This document shows, one piece after another, positions 27,099-35,883 of a DNA stretch of 50,965 bases. Both the position numbers and the translations under genes were made by a program. The stretch spans positions 1 through 50,965 of the forward strand of contig QNYK01000092.1 in NCBI GenBank assembly GCA_003973385.1, read 5' to 3'. Position 1 is the first letter of the stretch. Every line of letters starts with the position of its first letter. This stretch comes from Bacillota bacterium (GTDB lineage Bacteria; Planctomycetota; UBA8108; UBA1146). The notes beneath the pieces were generated by a model. The model was not told the DNA's origin, searched no databases, and saw only the letters and a program-made list of their open reading frames with translations.

Positions 27099-27719
27099 CT
27101 ACAGATCGTTGAGGCTGGTCAGGATCTTGCCGATCAGGCCATATTCGAGCGCTTCCACCGGAGACATCCAGCAGTCCCCATTGGTATCCTTCTCGACCTG
27201 CTCCAGAGGCTTTCCAGTCTCGTCGGCGATCAGTTGATTACAGCGACGGCGTAATTTCATGATCTCCTCGGCTGTGACCTCGATCTCGGAGGCCTTTCCC
27301 CGTACTCCGCTGGAAGGCTGGTGGATCATGATGCGACTGTTGGGCAGGGAGAAGCGACGCTCCCTGGGAGTCGACAGCAAGATCACTGTACCGGCAGACG
27401 CATTCAATCCGTTCGTGATACACAGAACCGGGCTGCGAATGAAACGGATGGCATCGTGAATCGCAAAGCCATCATCAGCACTCCCTCCGGGCGTGTTGAT
27501 GAAGAGGCGAATCGGATCGTCCGATTTCGAGTCGAGCCACATCAGGGCAGGAACAATTTTGATCGTCAATTTTGGAGAGACCTCTTCCGAGATGAAGAGG
27601 GTTCTCTGCTTTTCCATCAACTCACGCATGAAGGGAGTCTTGGCCTTTCTCGGCTGATCATCATCTGCAGACTTGTCCTCGTTCATGAATGCATCGATCG
27701 AGTTGTCATATTCTGTCAT
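27099..27719 (-). CDS. clpP: ATP-dependent Clp protease proteolytic subunit
   Basis: A 206-residue serine protease of the ClpP family that works with ClpX/A-type ATPases. The triad is visible and correctly spaced: S108 in NGLNASAG, H133 in RIMIHQP and D182 in KDTNGDCWMSPVEALEYGL. The S-H distance of 25 and H-D distance of 49 match E. coli. The ring-forming head is conserved (FINTPGGSADDGFAIHDAI). The start MTEYDNSIDAFMNEDKSADD is an acidic extension of about 30 residues beyond the usual N-terminus. NASAG replaces the common AASM around the nucleophile. It is probably a divergent paralogue; no clpX is adjacent. Confidence 0.93.
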   Translation of the reverse strand: MTEYDNSIDAFMNEDKSADDDQPRKAKTPFMRELMEKQRTLFISEEVSPKLTIKIVPALMWLDSKSDDPIRLFINTPGGSADDGFAIHDAIRFIRSPVLCITNGLNASAGTVILLSTPRERRFSLPNSRIMIHQPSSGVRGKASEIEVTAEEIMKLRRRCNQLIADETGKPLEQVEKDTNGDCWMSPVEALEYGLIGKILTSLNDL

Positions 27720-27759
27720 CCGGTTTTGTTCCTTCCCGGGCTCGATGAGCCAGGTTTCT

Positions 27760-28599
27760 TCATTTCAAAAATTCAACGATTATTCGGGTCAGTCTCGGTT
27801 CTGCTGCTGCTGCTACCGCAAGGATCTCCTCGACGGACACTTTCTTCAAGTCTTCCGGGTCGCAAAGATCTGTGACGACCGAGATCGCCGAGGCTCGAAT
27901 CCCCTCGTGAGCACAGATGATCACCTCTGGAATGGTGGACATTCCGACAACGTCCGCCCCCAGAGAGCGCAGCATCCGGTATTCAGCCCTGGTTTCGAGA
28001 TTTGGTCCGGACACTGCGACATACACTCCCCGGCTGGCGCGGATCTGCTGCTCGTCGGCGATTTGTTTCAGTCTGTGCGCGGATTCGAGGCAGTACGGTT
28101 CGGACATATCAGGAAACCGGGGTCCCCATTCATCCACATTGGCACCTGTCAGGGGGTTTGCTCCGAGCAAGTTGATGTGATCATCGAGGATCAGCAGGTC
28201 GCCCTTCTGCAACTCCTGATTCATGCCGCCGCAGGCATTGGTGATGATGGCCGAGGAGATTCCCAGTCGGCAAGCGACTCTCATCGGCATTCCGATATCA
28301 TCCATATTCCACCCCTCGTAGAGGTGAAATCGGCCCTCGAATGCGATCACTCGAGTTCCTGAGAGTTGCCCGATGTGTAACTGCCCCTCATGCCCCGGAG
28401 CGGTAGAAACCGGGAAGCCGGGGATCTCACCGTAGGGGAGGGTCACAGCGTCAGAGATCTCATCCACAACGGCTCCGAGTCCTGTTCCCAGGATCAGTGC
28501 GGTTTCGGGAGGAGCGCCTCGATGGCAACTTGAAATCGCCGCAGCAGCGTTTTCTATGCGCTGCTTCAGTGCTGTGCCTCGCTCGATGATGCGGTTCAT
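27760..28599 (-). CDS. punA: Purine nucleoside phosphorylase, trimeric type
   Basis: Splits purine nucleosides with phosphate. 279 residues. Visible: ILGTGLGAVVDEI, the phosphate-site His in GHEGQL, FEGRFHLYEGW, TNACGGMNQEL, AVSGPNLETRAEYRML and VGMSTIPEVI. Residue 244 is Asp (VVTDLC) where mammalian trimeric PNP has Asn243, the residue that contacts the 6-oxo group. The related MTA phosphorylases use Asp there for 6-amino purines. So specificity may extend to adenosine-like substrates. ATG 28599 overlaps the yggU stop; clpP follows after 40 nt. The symbol is by family. Confidence 0.93.
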   Translation of the reverse strand: MNRIIERGTALKQRIENAAAAISSCHRGAPPETALILGTGLGAVVDEISDAVTLPYGEIPGFPVSTAPGHEGQLHIGQLSGTRVIAFEGRFHLYEGWNMDDIGMPMRVACRLGISSAIITNACGGMNQELQKGDLLILDDHINLLGANPLTGANVDEWGPRFPDMSEPYCLESAHRLKQIADEQQIRASRGVYVAVSGPNLETRAEYRMLRSLGADVVGMSTIPEVIICAHEGIRASAISVVTDLCDPEDLKKVSVEEILAVAAAAEPRLTRIIVEFLK

Positions 28600-28937
28600 C
28601 CGTTCTCCTTATCGGGTCGATCCGGTAACTCCATCGACGTGCGCAGGATCTGTTCGACCCGATGCATCTGGGCTCCACTCAGTAGCATCCTCTTGTTCCT
28701 GTGGTGCTCTCCGCGCATCAGGACCACGTCCCTCTTTCGAAGTTCGAGAACATCTGCCAGCAGGTCGATGATGGCCCGGTTTGCCTTCCCCTTCTCGGGT
28801 GCCGAACTGATTCGCACGATCAGCGATCCGTCACGTACGCCGCCGATCTCTGTCCGAGAAGATCCTGCAATCGCCCATACAGGTAATTCCACGCCTTGCT
28901 CGGTCTGAACCAGCGCGACCGGAGTATAGGATGACAC
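28596..28937 (-). CDS. yggU: DUF167 / YggU-family protein
   Basis: 113 residues, GTG start at 28937. The UPF0235 signature is clear: VRDGSLIVRISSAPEKGKANRAIIDLLADVLELRKRDVVLMRGEHHRNKRMLL. The fold is known but the function is not. It comes 15 nt after the kinase gene and overlaps pnp by 4 nt (ATGA). The C-terminal 20 residues (RTSMELPDRPDKENG) are longer than the minimal domain. Confidence 0.9.
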   Translation of the reverse strand: MSSYTPVALVQTEQGVELPVWAIAGSSRTEIGGVRDGSLIVRISSAPEKGKANRAIIDLLADVLELRKRDVVLMRGEHHRNKRMLLSGAQMHRVEQILRTSMELPDRPDKENG

Positions 28938-28952
28938 CTCTATCCTTTCAGC

Positions 28953-31472
28953 CTAATCCTGCGTCTCCTCCACCAACTGGCGCACCAGATCGGTGGTCTT
29001 CGGATCGATGCGACTCCAGAGAGGCATTGCATCGGACTTCCTGCCTGCCCATTCGAGTAACACGGTGAGATGTTCCAGGATTCCCTGAGGAGGTCCTGCT
29101 TCGAGCAGCAGATCGAGCCTGGATCCGGGCGCGATCTCCTTCCACAGGAGGTAACGCCCGACCTGCTGCGGTGATTCCCGATAGCTCACTCGATCCTTCT
29201 CGATCGTCACATGAGGCGCAGAGATGTCCCCTGAGCGACTACCCTCGATGATTCGGTCCCTTTTGCGTGGCAACTCGATGGCAGGAATCTTCAGCAGTAA
29301 CTGGTCAAAACTGCCGAGGAACGCCAGATGACGATCGATCTGGACCATCGAACTTTCAGGTAGCCCATCCCGAAGTGCAGCATCTCGCATCACGACACAG
29401 GCCTCGCGCCCCGAGAAGGTCCGATTGAAGGCGCTCCATCCCTCCTGGACGACTGGACCGACCTCCGGAGTTCGGATCGCAGCGGCAGTTTCGCGGGCCT
29501 GTTTCACCTCGGCGCGAAGCAGTGGTTCGAGGTCGCGAGTACAGGGGAGCAGGGCGCGGGACACCACGCCATCGATGACATCGTCTGCCTGGGCGATCCT
29601 GTCCTCTGCCAGCAGCGTCAGTACATCGGCACGAGCTTGCGCCCACAATCTGGTGGCTTCGAAATCGAGTTGTTCGAGGAATTGTATCCTCAGGTTCCAT
29701 GCATCTGTGCTGGCGAACTGTTCCGAAAGAGTCAGCGCTTCCTCTCGCGCTCGAGCCGGATTCCCGGAAGTTCTCCACCCCTGAGCTCTGGCGAGGGTCT
29801 GCTTCCAGGCGATGAGCGCATCGTCCTCGAGTTTTTCCTGCCGCTCCAGTTCCACCTTCAAGCTCCGTGCAAGTTCCGCAGATCGTGTTCCGGCACGGGT
29901 GTCCGGGTGATTCCTGGCCAGAGAGTTCAGTTGCTCCAGTCGTCGCTCGGGAGGCAACTTGTCATCACCAGTCGTGAGGATCTCCGCAAGCCTACTTCTG
30001 GCCAGTTCTTCGCGGGAAACGGTATCGATTCTCCGGTGTTCCAGTTCGATCGCTTGCTCCAGATCTCTGATTCGAGTGAGCAGGTCTTCAGGGACGTCTT
30101 CGAGTGAATCCAGGATTTCCTGGGCCGAGACCGGCTCTCCCCTGCTCACTGCTGAATCTGCCAGGTCCAGGCGACGGGAGATTTCAAGTCGCCTTGTGGC
30201 TGCGGTCTGCATCGCCAGGTCTTCGTTCAACCGGCTCTTTTGCAACTGTAGCAATCCACCGATGGTGCCCCCCATGAGGATCAAGAGAAGCAGCCAGGTC
30301 TTCCAGGAACTCAATCGGGATGATCGAAGCTGCTGCTGGCTCCTCGACCCGTGCCGGATCAGCAGTTGATCGAGTTCTTCGCCCAGAACTCTCGCATTGG
30401 CAGGGCGTCCAGACGGATCAGGTGACATCATCCTGGCGACCAGTTCGCAGACCTCTGCAGGGACTTCGGGAGCCATCTCTGACAGGTCGGGCGCAGATTT
30501 GGACTGGATGTGCTTGAGGATCACTTCCCTCGCACCGGCTCCCCTGTACGGGGTTCGTCCAGCGAGGCAGTGAAAGAGCGTAGCCCCCAGCGAGTAGATG
30601 TCTGCTCGCTGATCGATGGCTTCTCCTCGCGCTTGCTCGGGAGCGATGTAGTGGGGGGATCCGCTGACCCCATCTTGTTGCGACGCAACTCCAGATTCGT
30701 CAGTCGTTCGAGCGATACCAAGGTCTCCGATCTTGACCGCCCCGTTGGTTGCGATCATCAGATTACCGGGTTTGATATCGCGGTGAACTACACCCTGTTT
30801 CTCGGCATACTCCAGTCCTGTGGCTGCATCCCTGGCGATGCGCATCGCTTGATCGACGCTGATGGCACCTCCCTCATCGATCACCTTTTCGACGCTGCCA
30901 CCGGCGACCAGTTCCATGGTGAAGTAGTGTTGCGCCCCTTCCTTGCCAACATCGTACACCTGCACGATGTGAGGATGGCTGAGGCGCCCTGCTGCCCTGG
31001 CTTCCCGGATGAACATCTCGATGAATTGAGGATCGCTGGTGTACTTCTCCGACAGGATCTTGAGCGCGATGGGTCGGTCGAGAGACTGTTGGCGCGCACG
31101 ATAAACCGTTCCCATGCCTCCGCGTCCGATTCTCTGTTCTATCCGGCAGCCACCGATCTCGGAGCCGAGCAAGGGGTCGTCATCACTGAGAAAGGTGAGT
31201 CGTGTGATGCCCACCTCGATGTGATCGTTGTGCTTGAGTGCGGTCGGTTCGGTGATCAATTCGCCGTTGAGAAGAACACCATTGGTGCTCTCGAGATCCC
31301 GTAGTAGCCACTGACGATCACGAAATTCGATCTGGCAGTGGCGCCTGCTGATCTCTTCATCCCGAAGGGCGATCTGGGCACTGCTGTCACGGCCGATGAG
31401 GAGAACTCCCTGTTCTCGTATCGACCAGGTGCTGCCGCGGTCCGGCCCCTTCTCGGCGACGATGCGCGGCAT
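28953..31472 (-). CDS. FHA-domain membrane Ser/Thr protein kinase
   Basis: About 839 residues. An N-terminal FHA domain (about 23-93: LLIGRDSSAQIALRDEEISRRHCQI) binds phosphothreonine. A PknB-type kinase follows (about 108-375) with the Gly loop GRGGMG (116-121), Lys138, HRDIKPGN (230) and DLG (250-252, instead of DFG). A membrane helix (WKTWLLLLILMGGTIGGLLQLQ) then leads to a long outside helical domain rich in Glu/Arg, with no PASTA repeat. ATG 31472 is preferred (GGAGG 5 nt upstream, overlapping the yggS stop as TGATG); the frame continues to 31664 with no good site. FHA placed before the kinase in one chain is common in planctomycetes. Confidence 0.92.
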   Translation of the reverse strand: MPRIVAEKGPDRGSTWSIREQGVLLIGRDSSAQIALRDEEISRRHCQIEFRDRQWLLRDLESTNGVLLNGELITEPTALKHNDHIEVGITRLTFLSDDDPLLGSEIGGCRIEQRIGRGGMGTVYRARQQSLDRPIALKILSEKYTSDPQFIEMFIREARAAGRLSHPHIVQVYDVGKEGAQHYFTMELVAGGSVEKVIDEGGAISVDQAMRIARDAATGLEYAEKQGVVHRDIKPGNLMIATNGAVKIGDLGIARTTDESGVASQQDGVSGSPHYIAPEQARGEAIDQRADIYSLGATLFHCLAGRTPYRGAGAREVILKHIQSKSAPDLSEMAPEVPAEVCELVARMMSPDPSGRPANARVLGEELDQLLIRHGSRSQQQLRSSRLSSWKTWLLLLILMGGTIGGLLQLQKSRLNEDLAMQTAATRRLEISRRLDLADSAVSRGEPVSAQEILDSLEDVPEDLLTRIRDLEQAIELEHRRIDTVSREELARSRLAEILTTGDDKLPPERRLEQLNSLARNHPDTRAGTRSAELARSLKVELERQEKLEDDALIAWKQTLARAQGWRTSGNPARAREEALTLSEQFASTDAWNLRIQFLEQLDFEATRLWAQARADVLTLLAEDRIAQADDVIDGVVSRALLPCTRDLEPLLRAEVKQARETAAAIRTPEVGPVVQEGWSAFNRTFSGREACVVMRDAALRDGLPESSMVQIDRHLAFLGSFDQLLLKIPAIELPRKRDRIIEGSRSGDISAPHVTIEKDRVSYRESPQQVGRYLLWKEIAPGSRLDLLLEAGPPQGILEHLTVLLEWAGRKSDAMPLWSRIDPKTTDLVRQLVEETQD

Positions 31473-32197
31473 CAGTCCTCCAGCCCCGGAGGAAGGAAGA
31501 GTGCCCGCCCGATCCGTATCCAGGTGGCACCCTCCTCTGCAGCGACTTGCCAGTCTCCGGACATTCCCATCGAGAGATGGGAAAAGGAACTGGCCGCGGC
31601 CGAGGAAAGCTGGTCTCTGATGGAGTCTCGAAGAAGCCGCAACTGGCGGAATACGGGCCTGCACTGCTCGGCACTCAAGTCGGGAGGCATCGTCATCAAC
31701 CCTTCAAACCGTAATGACCGAAATCGGCTGACCCAGTTCAGGATCAACTCTGGCGCCAGCACTGGATCGATTCCTGCCTTGCGTGTTTCGCTTGCGATGT
31801 TGACCTGGACCAGCACGGCGAGCGGAGATACGAGGTGATCTTCAACCCAGGCATCGAGGGATGCTGCGAGTCGTTCTGAATCGAGAGAGTGAAGCATACA
31901 GATGCGTGGAGCCACAACGCTGATCTTGTTGCGCTGAAGTCTGCCGATGAAATGCCAGCAGTCCGGATCCTGTCCAGGATCTGTTTTTTGCATCAACTGA
32001 TCGGAACGATTTTCTCCAAGAGGCCCGAATCCTGCCTCCAGTAGTGTTCTGGAATTATCTCGGTCGAGATACTTGGTCACTGGAAGAATGGTAGCTCCGG
32101 GTTCACCAGGTCGGGCCAATTCGCCAAGAGTTTCGCGAAAGCGTTTCACATTCTCCTGAAACAACGGTAAATCGAGAGCCAGAAGACTCTTCTTCAT
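31472..32197 (-). CDS. yggS: YggS/PLPBP-type pyridoxal-phosphate homeostasis protein
   Basis: 241 residues. Binds PLP through the Lys in LPVTKYL (residue 42). It has the alanine-racemase-like barrel pattern: GENRSDQLMQK, WHFIGRLQRNK, LVQVNIASETRKAGI, GLMTMPP and LSMGMSGDWQVAAEEGATWIRIGRALF. It overlaps dnaE by 4 nt (ATGA) and the kinase start by one base. The family usually sits next to sep or proC genes; here it sits in a dnaE-kinase operon. Confidence 0.93.
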   Translation of the reverse strand: MKKSLLALDLPLFQENVKRFRETLGELARPGEPGATILPVTKYLDRDNSRTLLEAGFGPLGENRSDQLMQKTDPGQDPDCWHFIGRLQRNKISVVAPRICMLHSLDSERLAASLDAWVEDHLVSPLAVLVQVNIASETRKAGIDPVLAPELILNWVSRFRSLRFEGLMTMPPDLSAEQCRPVFRQLRLLRDSIRDQLSSAAASSFSHLSMGMSGDWQVAAEEGATWIRIGRALFLPPGLED

Positions 32198-35100
32198 GCC
32201 GACTCCACCGGGCTGGCGATGTCGAGACGAACCGAATCCTCACCCAGCAACGAGCGAATCTCGGTAATCATCTGCTGGGAGGCGTTGGCTCGTAACCGCT
32301 CACCACATTCGATCCGCCACGAGTTCGGGCCATGCTGATCAAAGAGCAGGGTCACCGGAAACTTGCCCGGATGCCGTTGCAGGATCTCCTTGGTCTGAAA
32401 CAGAACTGCTTCATCCGCATCGGGGGGGAAGTTGATGCCGATCTGGCGCGTGACCCGTTCTGCGGCAGTTTCGAGCGACAGAAGCCTGTTGACCCTGATC
32501 TGGTTACCGCCGCGGCCCCCTTCCTGATTCTCATTGATCTCGGCGATTCCCTGGACCACGAGGATCTGCTCCTCCTCGAGCATCTCGCTCGACTCCTTGA
32601 AGACCTTGGGAAAGATGACCGCCTCGATCGACCCGGTGCGATCCTCGATGGTCAAGATCGCCATCGCCTCGCCGCGTCGGGTCTGGCGTTTCCGAATCTT
32701 CGAGACCATCGTCACCAGGGTGACCGGTTTCCGGTCCTGGTCGCTGGTGAGAGAGGAGATCAGATGACTGCGGAGCGGCTCGATCTCACTCTCGATTCGC
32801 TCGAGTGGGTGTCCGCTGAGGTAAAATCCAAGCGAAGCCTTTTCTCTGGATAGAGTCTCGCCATCGCTCCACGGCGGCACAACGGGCCACTGCTCCTGTA
32901 CCGTGGGCGCAGCATCCGAGGCGAACAGACTGAGTTGACCTGCTCTGCGTTCTGCGTGAACCCGTTTTCCTTCTTCGATGGAGTCCTTGACCGCGGCAAA
33001 AAGTGACGATCGATCAGGGCCCAGGCCATCCATGGCACCGGCATTGATCAACTGTTCCAGCACCATCTTGTTGACCAGCTCCGGCTCGACGCGCGAGGTC
33101 AGATCGAACAGTGTCTTGAAGGGGCCCGCCCTTTCGCGCTGATCGATGATCGCCTCGATCGCTCTTTCTCCGACTCCTTTGAGTGCGACAAGTCCGTAGA
33201 CGATCTTGTCATCTTGTAGCGAAAAGTTATTGCTCGACAGATTGACATGAGGAGGGAGTACCTCCAGTCCCAGTACCTTGCACTCATCAAGATAGGTGAT
33301 CATCTGATCCACGGCGGTGATGTAGCAGGACATCACTGCTGCGAGAAATGCACCCGGGTGATTTGCCTTGAGATATGCAGTCTGATACGAGATCAATGCG
33401 TAGGCGGTCGAGTGAGACTTGTTGAATCCATATTTTGCGAACTGTTCGATCTGCTCGAAGATGGACTTTGAAATCTTCGCCGGAATCTTGCTCTGCTGCT
33501 CGGCTCCGGAGACAAACTGATCCCTGAACTTTTCCATCAATTTGATCTTCTTCTTGCCCATCGCCTTGCGCAGGTTGTCCGCGTCGTTCATCGAGAATCC
33601 GGCAAGTTCGTGGGCGATCTTCATCACCTGCTCCTGGTACAGGATCACGCCATTGGTGGCCTGGAGGATCTGCTGGAGGGCTGGGTGAAGGTATTCGACC
33701 TGCTCCTTGCCATGCTTTCTATCGCAGTAAAGCGTGTCCATTCCGGACCCGAGAGGTCCAGGTCTGTACAGCGCCAGCACAGCGATCACATCCTCGAAAG
33801 AATCCGGCGCGAGGTTCCTCAGCAGTTTTCGCATGCCTTTACTCTCGAGCTGGAAGATGCCGTGCGTCTCGCCCTGGCAGAGCAGTTTAAAAGTGGCCGC
33901 ATCATCGAGGGGGAGGTTGTCGAGGTCGACCTTGATCCCCTCGTGCTCCTCGATGAGACCGATGGCCCTGTCGAGGATGGTGAGATTGCGAAGCCCGAGG
34001 AAGTCCATCTTCAATATGCCCAGTTGTTCGAGGATCTCCATCGGGTACTGGGTGACGATGTCCTCACCATTCTTGGCCAGCGGGATCAACTCGGTCAGTG
34101 GTCTGTCTGTGATCACCACACCTGCGGCGTGGGTCGAGCAATGACGGTTGAGGCCCTCGAGGCGTTGACCAACATCGAATAACTCCTGGAAACGAGGATC
34201 CTTTGCTGCTGCTGCGAGTTTGGGCTCCTGCAGGATCGCTTCCTCGAGTTTGATCCCGATCGTATCCGGTACTATCTTGGCGAGGGTATCGACATCTTTC
34301 AGTGGGATGCCCAGCACTCGCCCGACATCACGGATCACGGCCTTTGCCGCCATCGTTCCGAATGTGATGATCTGGCACACCCGATCAGCGCCGTACTTCT
34401 CTTGCACGTAACGGATCACCTTTTCACGGCCCTCCATGCAGAAGTCGATATCGATATCTGGCATCGAGATCCGGTCCGAGTTGAGAAATCTCTCGAAGAT
34501 CAGATCGTACTTGAGAGGGCAGAGGTTGGTGATGCCGAGGCAGTAGGAGACGATCGATCCCACCGCCGATCCGCGACCCGGGCCGACCGGTATTCCCTCA
34601 CTTCTGGCGTACCTGCAGAAGTCCCAGGTGATCAGGAAATAGGAGACAAAACCCATCTCGATGATCACCGAGATCTCGTACTCGAGGCGTTCTCTGGCAA
34701 CATCGGATGGGTCTGGATAGCGGCGATTGAATCCTGCCTCGACCAGTTCGCGGAACCGAACCTCGTTGCTTTCTTGAAGATCTTTCGAAGTCTGAGGTTT
34801 CGAGGAGCTGTCCGCATCCTCCTCCACGAAGACAGGCAGAAAGGTCTTGCCCGTCTCCATCTTGAAATCGACCATCGATGCGATATCCGACGTGTTGGAG
34901 ATGTACTCGGGGTAATCTCCAAAGAGGCGAGCCATCTCATCGCCGCTTCTGAAGTAGAAGGAATCTGAATCGAAGGTGATTCGATCGGTATCTTCCATCT
35001 TCTTGCCCGTGTTGATGCAGAGGTGTACTTCCTGTGCATGAGCATCTTCCTTGCGGAGATAGTGCACATCATTGGTGGCGATCACCGGCACACCCAGTCT

Positions 35101-35700
35101 CTTGGCGAGTTCCGGCGCTCTTTCCAGAATGCGCTTCTGTTCGGCGAGCCCGTGATCCTGCACCTCCATGAAGAAGCGTCCGGGGGCAAAGATGTCGATG
35201 TATCGCCGAGCGCATTGCTCGGCTTTCTCTGTGTCTCCATGAAGTAGTGCTCGATTGACCTCTCCCGAGAGGCAAGCTGAAGTGGCGATGAGTCCATCCG
35301 AGTGCTGACTCAGTAGTTGATGGTCGATGCGCGGCTTGTAGTAAAACCCCTCGGTAAAAGCACTGGAGGTGAGTTTCAGTAGATTGCGGTATCCAACCTC
35401 GTTTTCTGCCAACAAGATGAGATGGAATGCGTGTTGCTTGCCATGTTCTCGTTTGCGGTCATGGCGACTGCCATCGGTGATGTACGCTTCGATTCCGATG
35501 ATCGGTTTGATTCCCGCATCGTGGCAGCAGTTGTGGAACTCCACAGCCCCGTACATGTTGCCATGATCGGTCAATGCGAGTGCCTTCATCCCCTGATCCT
35601 TGGCGATCCGGACCATCGAGGGGATGGTCATCACTCCGTCCAGAAGGCTGTAGTGGCTATGGACATGAAGATGGCAATATCGACCCGCTACTTGTGCCAA
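32194..35700 (-). CDS. dnaE: DNA polymerase III alpha subunit
   Basis: 1168 residues, replicative polymerase of the DnaE1 type. PHP domain at the N-terminus (HLHVHSHYSLLDG). The palm has PDIDIDFCMEGREKVIRYVQEKYG, and AVGSIVSYCLGITNLCPLKYDLIFERFLN precedes it. Fingers: HGIFQLESKGMRKLLRNL. The finger helix-hairpin-helix region and an OB fold (VTLVTMVSKIRKRQTRRGEAMAILTIEDRTGSIEAVIFPKV) are present. TTG 35700 with GGAGG 4 nt upstream is the only in-frame start near the PHP motif. First gene of the minus block that ends at purN. Confidence 0.96.
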   Translation of the reverse strand: MAQVAGRYCHLHVHSHYSLLDGVMTIPSMVRIAKDQGMKALALTDHGNMYGAVEFHNCCHDAGIKPIIGIEAYITDGSRHDRKREHGKQHAFHLILLAENEVGYRNLLKLTSSAFTEGFYYKPRIDHQLLSQHSDGLIATSACLSGEVNRALLHGDTEKAEQCARRYIDIFAPGRFFMEVQDHGLAEQKRILERAPELAKRLGVPVIATNDVHYLRKEDAHAQEVHLCINTGKKMEDTDRITFDSDSFYFRSGDEMARLFGDYPEYISNTSDIASMVDFKMETGKTFLPVFVEEDADSSSKPQTSKDLQESNEVRFRELVEAGFNRRYPDPSDVARERLEYEISVIIEMGFVSYFLITWDFCRYARSEGIPVGPGRGSAVGSIVSYCLGITNLCPLKYDLIFERFLNSDRISMPDIDIDFCMEGREKVIRYVQEKYGADRVCQIITFGTMAAKAVIRDVGRVLGIPLKDVDTLAKIVPDTIGIKLEEAILQEPKLAAAAKDPRFQELFDVGQRLEGLNRHCSTHAAGVVITDRPLTELIPLAKNGEDIVTQYPMEILEQLGILKMDFLGLRNLTILDRAIGLIEEHEGIKVDLDNLPLDDAATFKLLCQGETHGIFQLESKGMRKLLRNLAPDSFEDVIAVLALYRPGPLGSGMDTLYCDRKHGKEQVEYLHPALQQILQATNGVILYQEQVMKIAHELAGFSMNDADNLRKAMGKKKIKLMEKFRDQFVSGAEQQSKIPAKISKSIFEQIEQFAKYGFNKSHSTAYALISYQTAYLKANHPGAFLAAVMSCYITAVDQMITYLDECKVLGLEVLPPHVNLSSNNFSLQDDKIVYGLVALKGVGERAIEAIIDQRERAGPFKTLFDLTSRVEPELVNKMVLEQLINAGAMDGLGPDRSSLFAAVKDSIEEGKRVHAERRAGQLSLFASDAAPTVQEQWPVVPPWSDGETLSREKASLGFYLSGHPLERIESEIEPLRSHLISSLTSDQDRKPVTLVTMVSKIRKRQTRRGEAMAILTIEDRTGSIEAVIFPKVFKESSEMLEEEQILVVQGIAEINENQEGGRGGNQIRVNRLLSLETAAERVTRQIGINFPPDADEAVLFQTKEILQRHPGKFPVTLLFDQHGPNSWRIECGERLRANASQQMITEIRSLLGEDSVRLDIASPVESA

Positions 35701-35796
35701 GACTCCTCCGGCTGTTCAGATTCAACATCGTGTTTTCAACATAGTATTACTGCAGTTCCGGTTGTAGGTGCCAGAGCGGGGACGGGCAAGGGCCAC

Positions 35797-35844
35797 GGAG
35801 ACTGGATGCCAGGGAGACTGGATGCCAGGGCGACTTGATGCCGG
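35797..35844. repeat. 16-bp tandem repeat in the dnaE/unknown divergent gap
   Basis: Two perfect copies of GGAGACTGGATGCCAG (35797-35812, 35813-35828) and a third, degraded copy, GGCGACTTGATGCCGG. It sits 40-90 nt before the next gene. It could be regulator sites of phased spacing or a slippage minisatellite. Confidence 0.75.
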
Positions 35845-35883
35845 GGCCGCTGGGTGTGATCCTCACCCTGGAGAGGGGCACCC

